In this document: piece by piece, positions 39,401 through 51,400 of the stretch
How the letters are laid out: the number at the start of each line of letters is the position of its first letter
Numbering within the stretch: the stretch's first letter is position 1
Source: Apoderus coryli
Taxonomy: Eukaryota > Arthropoda > Insecta > Coleoptera > Attelabidae
DNA length: 64,000 nucleotides
NCBI GenBank assembly: GCA_911728435.2
Contig: OU452211.1
Span: 12,072,428-12,136,427, forward strand
Direction of reading: 5' to 3'
Program-made: the position numbers and the translations under genes
The notes under the pieces: model-generated
Database searches by the model: none
What the model was told of the DNA's origin: nothing
Seen by the model: only the letters and a program-made list of their open reading frames with translations

Positions 39401-42400
39401 TTGATAGATATACCTATTTGTGATTAAAATTGTTTTTAATATTTGTTATTTTGGTTTGGTAGTTCCGTTATTTAACAAACAATGAGGTGTATAGTGTTGT
39501 GGTGTAAAAATGAAGGTCTCATTCCTGGTATTAAATATTTTCAGTAAGTTATTGTTTCGGGTTTCTAACAGTCTCAGTTTGAGTCAATATGATACCATTG
39601 ACATGATACTCATTTTTAGCTTGACAAAAAAAAAGACATGATGTTTGGATGCGGGCATTGGGATCCTAGTACAGAAAATGTATGTGATGGGAATGTCATA
39701 TGCAGTAAGCATTTCGCTGCAGAAGATATCATTTGTAGAGAAGACGGCAAGAGGATCACCCTCGTACCCGATGCAGTTCCCAAACTTTTGTTGAAAAGAA
39801 GAGATTATGTAAATGAGAGTGGAAGTTAAATTCTTAATCGTTTGATATCAAGACACTGTTTACTTAAAAGCAGTCTGTCAAAAATGCATGATATGTATGT
39901 CAAGAATATATTTCCTACGTTGTGTAGGTATACAAAGTTCGTTTGAATTCTGTTGTTAAACTGGAATATACTTAATTATAGCATCCTCCATGAAATTGCT
40001 GAGAATAAAAGTTCTACCAACCATGTTTTGTCACAAAATACTATTGCGAGTAGTACGGATGATATGGAAGTGGTTTACATGGACACGGAAAATATTCGTG
40101 AAGTCACTGTTTCTTGCACCCCTTCTTTGAAGGCTGTAGAGAGGTAAGAGGCCTAAGGTAGTTGTATAAACAAACAAATATTATATAATAATAAAATAAA
40201 TAATTAGAATGCTCAAGTCCTTACGATATTTTCCAGTATTAGAAACGAGTTTCTGCTTAGATTTATTATTATTGGGTTGTGCCTGTTAGACAATAAAGTA
40301 TTTAGATATTTAATGTAATTTTTTATTTCTTAAATTCCTTTATTCCATTTTTTTATTTGAATTACCAAATGGTAAAATTTAATTTTAAATATACCTATAA
40401 CAGTAATATTACATTTAATCAAAGCCGGTCCTGTTGAAAAATAAGTTACTGGTGATCATGCGTATTATGGACAGCTCTACACTTTTGGTTACATTTTTGT
40501 ACTACGGGATTATCATTCTAGAGTATATATATATATATATATATATAATATAAGATTTCTGTGGTTTAAACAAAGGAAAAAAATTACATTACATTACATG
40601 TCTTGATGTTTTTATTTATTTATATTTTTATATATTTTTTTTTAATATTTTTGTATTTAACAATTAATTGTAAGTTTCAAGTCACCTTTTATGTTTTTCT
40701 TTTTTGTTGTATTTTAGTGTCCTGAGGATGACTTAATAAAAGTCGAAACGTTGACAGAGGAATTACTTTGTTTCTATAATAATAATAATTTGGTATTGCA
40801 TTTAGGACAGTTGCTTCTTATGGTCAAATATTTTTATTGCCGTTAAGGTACGGTCCTTTGTGCGATTAGTCGCTGGATTTGTCAAGCATATTTTTTTGTC
40901 AACCAGTCCAAAAAATCACATTTTCCATCGGAAATTGATGAATTTGTCATACTTCATGTAAGTATAATTTTTATTATGAGGTATTAAAAACCACAGTAGG
41001 TACCTATACCATCGTTTCCAAAGATGCTCATAAAAAATAATCCAACGGAGGCATATTCGGGCGGCCAATTTACAGGAGCCTCATTACTACTACCATGTCC
41101 TGCCGAAGTTGTAATAGCAAATCTTCTAACAAACCTGGCAACGTATTTTGTAAATGTTCCAAATAATCAACACCATTTAGCCTTGGCGATAAAACAACAG
41201 GGCCGATAATAAAATTGTCAAATATTCCAGCCCATACGTGAACCCCAAACTCATGTTGACAATGGGTTACTTTGGTGGCATTTGATTTTGTAAAAATTAA
41301 TGAAGGAAAAAAAATTTATACTAATCAACCTTAATGCAATAACAAATTATTATTGTTCAAAATAATTTAAAATATTCCAGTGCGACACCAGTCACTAAAA
41401 ACCGAAATATCTCGAAATCGACTTACTCTAGCGAATTTGAACAAAAGTATTTTTATTGCTTAGAAATCTACAGTGCTTTATTTCGTGAGCAAAAAAAAAT
41501 AAAAAATGACACTGAGGAAAAAGTTACGGTTATTTTATTGGATCACAATTGCAGTGTGGAGCGCCCTCTAACGGCTACAGTGAAATGGTGTCCATATTCC
41601 GATTTCGCACTCCAAAAAACCAATGTGTACCAATTTTGAAGATAATTCGTTGAAAAATGTCCATAATATTAAATATTTTCAGTTTTTATTTTTCAACTTT
41701 ATCACCCTGTATTTCCGAAACGCACCAATTTTGGACTAAGGTAAGTTACGTTTATTCGGCTTATATTGACCCCACAAATCTGTGGTATGATTTTGTACAG
41801 ACCTTTTAGAGACACCCTGTATAGTGGCTGATCATAAATCTGGTGATCGTTGGATTCGCTAATATAGCACAATTTTGAGTCCTGTAAGGGTCCAAACCTC
41901 ACATGTGTGAAGCGCTGGGGTGCTGGTATTATCAACATTTAAAAATAGAACATTTTCGAGTGAATCAAATCATTTTAGGCAGGAAGGCTTAGAAAGAATT
42001 ACTAAACTAAGTTGTACTTGAATAACAAATATCAATTATTTTGGAATATATTGTACTTGCCAGTTGTTAGTACATATTTCACGATTTCGTAGTTTTGACA
42101 GACTGTGTCAAAGAACTTCTCTCGGTAATCTGTATTTTTGAATAATCGATGAGTAGAACCTTTGGCGTAGAACACTAAACTGACAATCGTTTTACCACTT
42201 CACCAAAACACTTCTTTTAAATCTCGACGCGCGTTTCGCTAACAATGTTAGCATCCTCAGGAGAGAATTAAAAGAAGTGTTTTGGTGAAGTGGTAAAACG
42301 ATTGTCAGTTTTGTATTTTTGAAGGAAAAAGAAGAATGTTACAATCAGAAAACAACAATTTGAGCACTCTTAAGCCCGTTATCTGCAGTAAAAAATTGAT

Positions 42401-45400
42401 AACTTGATTTTCGAAATCGTTGCTGCTGTTGAAATGAATTTGTAACAAGAGGCATCACCCCCCAGAACCTGAATTTTGGAAGGGTTTTTCAGTCCTGTCC
42501 TTGTAGGGTCGTCAATTGGGATATCAATTTCCAACAATAAAATAGTGTCCCATTAATAATAAACGATTCCCCTGGCGTCAAATCACGGTATTCTCTATAG
42601 CGTCGATTGGATACCGGCCGTCTTATACACTGAAAAAAATATTGTACGTAAAACCAATGAATGGTTGTCATCAATATTTTGAACATTAATATTATGAATT
42701 GGTCACTGTTACAATGAATTTTGATCATAAATTAATAATTTCATACATAGAAACAATGTACGATGAAACATTAATCAATAAATGCAAGACATCGAAAATT
42801 TATGTTTTTCTTTTCATCAATATAATGTCACTATTTATTGCTTCAATGTTTTAAATTTATTAATTTATGCTCTTCGCCTTTAACACAATAATTTGTAAAT
42901 CATACACCTATGAACAGCGAACATAAAAACTAATAAACGATCATCGTTGATTCAATGTATGCTAAGCATTAATTTTACGAACCTAACCGTTAAATTCTGA
43001 ATAACGCGCGCAAATCAATGCACCCGGACCATAGACTAATACTCAAAACATTGACATTATGACATTCTCATAGACTTTTTGTTTACGCGTCCTTTTTGTT
43101 TTGTTTAGTTAAATGTATACAGTTGAAAAGTGATGTGTGTTCCTAAATCTATTTTTAAAATTTGTTCCCAAATAATACAACAAAAAAGGCAATGATTCCT
43201 GGATGTCCTGCGACACTACGCAATGTCCTGGGCCCAGACACTGCCGTTCCCAAAATGACAACCTGACTTCTATCATTCACATACGTTCCGAGTAGAGACA
43301 CAGCAGACTCCCCAAAGCCCAAGTAACCCACAATGGCCAGCAACAAACCATGACCAATGCGGTTAAATGCCCCTTGCGTAGTCCAACAGCAGCAATGCCG
43401 TCAATCGACCCTGATCTACCGCCCCCAATGCATCATCCAGTATTTTAAGTCATGTTGTGGAGCAACTGTGACCCTGACGGAACCCAGACTGGACCTCAGA
43501 CAACAACCCCTGACCATCAAGATATGTTTTCATTTGATTGCAGATCACTCTCTCAATAACCTTGGAGATCGCTGGGAGTATATTAATCGGTCTATAAGAT
43601 CCTTAAACGTTGATGGAGTTTTAGTTTTGGGATTGGAATGACATTGGCTTCTTTCCAACATGTTGGGAAGTTCCTCGTTTCTATATAGTAATTAACTGGA
43701 TGCTGTATAAAGGGCATTATAAATGGAGAACTACTACTACTACTAGCATATCAATACTGATCATGTCACTGCCTACAGCATTTGACTTAATCCCAAGCAA
43801 TGCATCAAGTATCTCCCCATGATCCACCATTGTAAATTCAAAGTTAATATCAGGCCTAATTTTATTACCTAAGTAAAAATTGATCGTTCCTGGGTCCGGA
43901 TTGTTGGTAGAAGTGGCCACAAAAAAAATCATTAATATTATCAACATCATGAATAAAAGACGGTATTGTGATATTTTCCCTTGCATAAATGTTTAGATCT
44001 CGTAATAATTTCTAATTTTGTTTAGAAGAATTTCCGCGGACTTTAGTTTCCAAATATAGTTTTTTCTCCCTTTTCACCTCAGACGACAGACGAATCTGAC
44101 ATGTTTAGCATTTAATATTAACTAAATTAAAAATAAAGCCTTTAGATTTCGAGTGTCGTACAAATATGATTTAATTTATTTACAAAGCAGGTGCATCAAA
44201 TCAATGGACGTACAGCAAGATAATTTTGAGTCTTATTTGGGCTTTTAAATTCTCTAACCATTGGTACTAGTATATTTGAACCATACTGCACTTTGCAGTA
44301 CACATAATACATATGTACCTATATGCTCGCGATTATTGATTGAATACAGAACAATAATCTCAATCTTTCGTAATAATAATTTCCGGCGAACACAATTACG
44401 TAAAACAATTATTATAACCCAATGTAATAATCAGCTAACATTGGTTTAACGTACAAAAGTCATAGATTCATGTTTCTCGTTCGTAACATTAATAACCTTC
44501 AGACATCGGTTTAATGTACAAAAGTCATAGATTAATGTTCATCGTTCGTAACATTAATAACCAGCTAACATCGGTTTTACGTATTGGAGACATAAACTAA
44601 TCTTCATCGTTCGTAACATTAACAACCTGGTAACATCGTTTTAACGTACAGGAGTTATAAATTAATGTCCATCATTCGTAAGATCAATAACCGGCGAGCA
44701 TAAATTTATGTGCTTTATTTATTAATAAAACGTACAGAATTCGCTACCGAATTTATGTACGAACGTTTATTGTATTAATGTCACCTATCATCGGCTCAAA
44801 TTTAATGTTGACGTTCATTGATTTGAAGCACTTTTTTATTAATATCACGTACCTTTTCGGTTCAGTGTAATAACAAATAACGATACGTTTTATGGAAAAC
44901 CATAACTTTTTAGTTCAAATTATGACCAACATATTTTACATTAGATCTGTTTCATACCTGGTTCTTTTATCAGTTGCAATCCAATGGTAAGCCTCCTGTA
45001 TTCGCTTTTTGTTAAGTTTTCCACACATTTCTTGGCAACTTGAGATAATACTAAGTCGGCCATGACTTGTTTCATCTTTGACTTTTTCAAGTAAGAACCA
45101 TCCTTCAAAATTTAAAGTTGTACATACACGGTGTTTCACGGTCGATGGTTGGTTAGATGTTTATGGAAAACGCGACATGGGAATATTTGGAAAATTTGTT
45201 TACTTTTAGGTCAATCAAATCTACAATATTTTGAAATTTGTGCCACTTCCGGTTGTCCCGGAAGTCTGTACCATAATCAACTGTTTGAATAATATAACAT
45301 TTGGGTGAAAAACAGTTACCAGAAAAAAAAATGTAATTTCTTTGTTTGATAAGGGAAAATCATCAAGTTTTGGCAGTGCGGAATTCAACTGCGTTGACAG

Positions 45401-48400
45401 ATCGGCTCACCAAGTTTCAGGGTGGCAGTAAATTACAGTAGCATGGTTATCGAGTAATAATAAGCATACGTCCTTTTTCTCAAAAGGAAACGTTGTATAT
45501 TACTCTATAGGTTAAGATGAAAAAAAATGTGTTAAGATGACATGTCATATTCCTATACATAAACCATCAAGTTTACTGAATAAAGCCGCTTTTTGTGGAA
45601 ATGTATGTTTTAAAAAAATATTTTTATGTAACCATGGAAATAGCAAATTAATGACATACATAAGTAAATTATTCAATTATTCACGCCCAACTAGCAATTC
45701 GACATTCTTAAAGAACTAATATATTTTATAATTATTTTATTGCCGCTTAGTTAAAACTTTTTTGTTTTTTAAAGTTTCGTTTCGTGATTAAACTGCTGTG
45801 TTAAACTTTTCTGTGAGAAAAATTGTTTTAAGAACGTTTTTACAGCAAAATAATAAAATAGTTATAAAAAATGATATCGTAACAATTTTATAAACGTTTA
45901 TAAAATACGTTTTGTAGGACGTGTTTGTTCCGAATGATAATTGGTTTTAAAAGCATTTTGTAAAAGTACTAGTCTGGATTAACTTGTTCCTTTAAAAACA
46001 ATTATAAAATTATTCTGTTAAAGTACATTTCGTAATAATAAAATAGTTTTTTTATTGTCGTTATTAAGATCGATTTGTTTTGTGGAGCAAATTTGTGCGC
46101 AAATTAATAATTACAAAATTGTTTTTTAGTTATTTTATTAAAAACAATAAAAAAATAAATATGTTGCCAATGCATATTTTATAAAATTAAAATGCTGTCA
46201 TAAACATTACCTAGAACTAATATATAACATAGTCTTATTTATTTTCAACTGATATTTATTGTTATATTATACACTGATTTCAAATGTTGTCCAAATGGAA
46301 AAAAAACTAAAAGCAGTTGTGCATTTAATAGCAAATTAAAACTTAATTACTACAATATTATAAATTATCAAAGGCAAAACATTAGTGACTATAATAATGA
46401 GAAGGAAACTGTAATGGAATCTAATCAAATTAATGACAATATTTACATTAATAAGACACCACAAAATATTGTGGACACTGATAAATTCTCAGGAGGAATT
46501 ATTACTAGATGGTGAGCGGGTAGCCGAAATAGAGAATTGGATACCTATCCTGGTGATCAATATCATGCTTCAAGCACAACAAGTGAGCTAGAAAAAAATG
46601 CAAAACTAAGAGAAAACATGAGATCATGGGCAATGGTATAATGTTCCGCATTTTTCCTAAAAGAAGCTTTTTGCCATACTCAATGAATGCCAAATTTTCT
46701 ACCTCAAGATCCTCGAACTCTCTTAAAGATACTCGACAAACCGTTTTAATAACGGCAATTATAACATACATAACATAACCAAAGGGCTCAATTTAGGTTA
46801 TGTTTAAATTACTCCCGTAAAAGCTAATAATAGAGTAGCTATAGAAGCATTTTGTTTTATAAGAACACATTAAAAGCTTTTATAAAACATATTATGTTAA
46901 AGTTTGTTTTGTAAAACTCTGTTTACTATTTTATTATTATTCAAATATTGAGACGATGCGACACACGGCGGCGACTCACACACACATCAAAGTATCAAGC
47001 ACGAATACTTCAAGTAGACAGGACTAGACTTGATTAATTTGTATACATTTTATCTTATAATTTTTTTGCAGCACCTTAATTTTTGATTTTTTAGAGCAGT
47101 TATATAAAAGCTTGTTTTAGTTTGTTTTACTATTAATTTATTTTAAATAACGGCAAAAGATAACTAAATACATAAAACTTCAAGGAAAATACTTGTAATT
47201 AACTTCATTATTCATTATCAAGCTTAGTGACATATATATTTTTACCTCTTACACCATAACTGGTTTCTAAAAATGCCTTCAAGTTTACATAAAACATAGG
47301 TACCTACTTATATTTTGGCTAGTATCCATATCATAGATATAAAATAATAATATCATCATCACATCATTCTTATGCTATCAAAGGGGTTTCAGGTAATATT
47401 AATTTTATATTAGATTTTATATGCACTTAAAATATTATGAGATTTATGTTTTTTAACGAATACACCCCTGTATAAAACAATTCTGCAGTTATTTTATAAT
47501 AGCTATCTAAAGAGCATACTCGTCTGGGTTGAGATAATTTTGTTTTATAAGCATCGTATAAGGAAGAAGCCATTTTTGGTTTCTTTAAATTGTTAGCCAT
47601 GTTGACCAAACTTTTAAAATTAATATTTTTTCTAATTTGTAAAATTTTCTTAGCTAATAAGCTATACAGAATCCGTCATTATATAATAAAGGATATCCCA
47701 AAAGATTATTTTCAAAAATAAGTGACAATAAAAAAATATTTTATATAATTTATAAAATCTAAATTCATTAATTTACATAATTCGCGAGGCGCATTAAAAT
47801 TTTAATAATAATATACAATATATTTAACAGTAAATTTTGTTTCGCAGCCAAATCTGCTCATGGGTGAATTTTATCTGACTTATTTTATTATTCATTATTG
47901 GGTATCATAGCGTTTTATATTATTTTTACCTCCATCATTGTTCAGATTTTATTAATGTGTACCAACAAAAATGCATAATAATTATAAAATAATTTTGTAT
48001 AAAAAGGTATTTTAAAAAAACGTTTTTGCCTTTAACTGTTGCCGCTGAGAGCAAAAAATGTTGAAATTGAGGCTCTTATAAAAGATTTATAAAATATGTT
48101 TATAACAGTTTTATTTGATTTTTATTAAATATTTATAAACGTTCTAAAAACTATTGTATAATAGCAACAAGCAACATTTATAGAACCGTTAAAGAGTCGA
48201 TTTGTTTTATAAATCTGCGCCTTTTTCGCGTTTATAAGGCGCGTAAGAACGTTGTGAAAATGTTTATAAAACAATGGGTGTTTTATAAAATATATTTTTT
48301 AAATGTTCTTACAGCAATTAAAAAAGTTAAATTGTTAGTTGGGCGGTGTCTCAAAATATTTTAAAATACATGCAAATAATTATTCAAATGAAGTTAATTA

Positions 48401-51400
48401 TTTTCCACGGACAATGTCGACAAATTAGTGCCGGCACTTGGAGAAAATGTAACCAGTTGTATCCTGCATTGCTAACAATGAACGAGAGGAAGTTTATAAG
48501 ATTACAAAATAAGTTTATTAAATATGGCAAAGTAGCCACTACTAATAGAGTACTTATAGGAAAAAGTAAAGACAAATTGGTCTATAGTTTCTACGACAAA
48601 CGTTAGAACCGTTACATACTTTTCAATTCGGTTGCTACATTCTCATTTGAAAAATTCAAATTTCCAAGAGAAAAAAAGATATATATTTTTTTGCGGACAC
48701 CCTATAACTTAATATGAGAATGTTAGGAGTTTTATTTTAAGGCAAGTCAATAGCATGGCAAGTCAATACTAGTTATAAAATGTTTGACTTATTTTGTATC
48801 AGAAATTACAAATTACAACTCGAAATTAAGTAAAATTTCTCCGTTTTAAAAAATTCCGATATCTCCGAAAATGAAGAGATATCAAAAATTCCTTCAAATT
48901 GTTTTTTTATAAACAACCACTAAAATGCCACATAGGTACAAATAAAATACAAAAGACTACGAGAAAAAATCAGTATTTTGTTTTACACCCTGTAAATTAC
49001 AGCGGTCATTGACATCTTGCTTTGTTTCCCTAATCCCAAATAATTTTTCTTTAATATTTCAAAAACGCATGCTTTTATCTCTTCTCGTTATTAAAATATT
49101 TGACTTTGACATGAAGGCAAAAATTGGTCCGATGCAGTTTATATTATAGCAAACTGTTCAAATACCAGTAAATAATCTGTCAGTCTCATCATATACAGGG
49201 TGTCCCAAAAAACATTCCCCACCCTTTGGGGGTAGTATCTACGACCCAAAATAAGACCAAAATCACTTATGTCAAAATTTCGAAAAATGTCAAAGTATTA
49301 CCATTTTGAATATTGAAATTAGACAAATCTTTCACTTTGAATTAATAATTTAAAGCTGATCATCCTTGATAGAAACAGATTCATGCAAAGAGAAAATCTG
49401 CATCCTTATCATCTAAAGCCGATTCAAGAATTGCATCCTGAGGATAGTGAGTTGCGTTTATGATTTTGTAGATTTTTATTAAATTGCCTGGACGCAAATG
49501 AAGACATTTTTAAACAAGTACTGTGGAGTGATAAAGCCCATTTTAACCAGCAAGGAGTGTTCAATCAGCATAACTTGCATTGTTGGAATTACGAAAATCA
49601 GCACCAAATTGGAGCTTAAATGTGTAGATTTGTCTGTTGGGGAATATGATAATAGAACCACAGTTACTACCTAGGATACTAAACGCCGAAAACTATGCCA
49701 ATTTTTGCAATAACAGAGTACCAACTCTTCTGGAAGAAGCTCCTTTAGTACAGCGGCAGCGGCCAAATATTATGTTTCAACATGATGGTGCACCTGCCCG
49801 TTATTCTCGAATTGTTTGAGAGATATTAAATCAACGTTTTCCCAAGCAATGGATCGTGAAGGACCTATTTCTTGGCCTCCTAGATCCCTGGATCTCAACC
49901 CTTTAGGCTTTGGGGTTATCTGGAAAATATGGTTTACTATGTCCTACCCAACAGTGAAGATGATGTTATTGTTCGCATTTATGGAGCTTTAGCACAAATT
50001 AGAAACGAAGCAATAGAAAACCATTTTATTCGCCGTTTGTACGCATGCATTGAACAAAATGCTGAGGATTTCGAACACTTGCCTTTGTAAATTGAAATGA
50101 TTTTGTTTTATTATGTGTTTAGTTAATAAATAATTTGAATGTGAACATTTGATTTGATTTTCGAAAATTACTTCATTTTAATATTCAAAATGGCCATAAT
50201 TTCATAAGGAGACATTTTTCGAAATTTTGACATAAGTGATTTTCGTCTTATTTTTGGTCGTAGATTCTACCCCCAAAGGGTGGGGAATGTTTTTTGGGAC
50301 ACCCTGTATTTAATTGTGATAGGTATACTTACAAGAAATAATTATTAAAAACTGTGTGATGCCACAAAAGAAGCTAAGCTAGATTTATTGCCAAAAAATA
50401 AAAAAATCAGTACAATTTAAATTTAACGACTGGTATCTGCAAAATTCGGTAAATACAATTTCAGAGAACATTTTACTTACTTAATTTTACGAAAATTAGA
50501 AGACTTTAAAACATTTCTCATTGTGGTCGGAATTCGATGATAAAAGCCACCTTGCCCATCAAGGAAACTATCAAGATAAGAAATAATTCCGAACTAATAA
50601 CATTTTTGAAGCGGAAATCTGTTGGATATCGTGGAACAAGACAAAAAATATATACCCGGGCAGTATTTCAGTTGCTGGAAGAAGTTCCAGAAGAAAAATA
50701 TTTGTTGTTGTCACTATTATTTAGGGTTTTTTGTATGTTCTTGAACCATATTTCTTTTAATTTTTTTTTCTTGTTTTTCTTTGGGTTTCAGGTTCTTGAA
50801 AACAACATTTTTTTTTTAATTTTTAGCGAAAAATTACATTTCGCTTGTCGAACTTTATTAAATAAACAAATAACAACGTTTCGGCGATGGTTTGTCGCCT
50901 TCTTCAGGTCATTCTAGAACATTTCAATCATTATGTATATTCATTCACAAATATCGTATAAACTTGATTTGCCTATTATTTTTTTTCCCCTTTTACATTT
51001 TGTCAAAAATTCAGAATATAACTTATACATTTTAAAATCAGACTTTATAAAATATTTTTCTTTTTTTTTACACTAAAAATACATATATTATACAGGACTT
51101 CACATGTTTTGTTTGTCAGATGTACATAAACTACATGTGTTTTTCTCATTTTAGGCGTTTTAGTTTTCAGATTACTATATAGGTTATTTTTTAAAGTGTT
51201 GGAATTTTTATGACACACCCTCAAATTGAATTTTTTTAGATTCCTCTGAAATGTTTCTGATAGGCCTTTTGTATATGGTAATGATAGGTAGTGTTCGTTC
51301 TTTTTAATTATTTTGTCAGTGGCTTCATTGTAAAGTTTGTGAATTCTTTTTGTGAATATTTTGTCAATGAAATGTATAGGGTAACCGTTTTTTTGTAAAG

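Larger units (their letters stand above)
38025..41823 (+). mobile_element. Palindromic THAP-containing composite element
   Basis: Outer inverted arms of ~480 bp (38,045-38,520 against 41,352-41,815) share text such as CTAAAAGGTCTGNACAAAAT. The right end is ACACCCTGTAT. A second inverted pair lies inside (38,586-38,780 against 40,575-40,790), each member with a hammerhead-like motif. A third hairpin lies at 38,795-38,912. A THAP gene fragment sits in the middle. This looks like insertions stacked inside one another. Confidence 0.72.
42628..44867. mobile_element. CACTG-ended non-autonomous DNA element
   Basis: TA-CACTGAAAAAAATATTGTACGT at the left mirrors ACGTACCTTTTCGGTTCAGTG-TA at the right. 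Both flanks are rich in CATTAAT/ATTAATG. It contains a LINE scrap (43,150-43,990) and a four-unit minisatellite. No transposase seen; superfamily unassigned. Confidence 0.55.

Noticed and set aside
46505..46771. 88-codon minus-strand open frame
   Set aside because: The better protein-like signal in this stretch is on the plus strand; the minus frame has no recognisable features.
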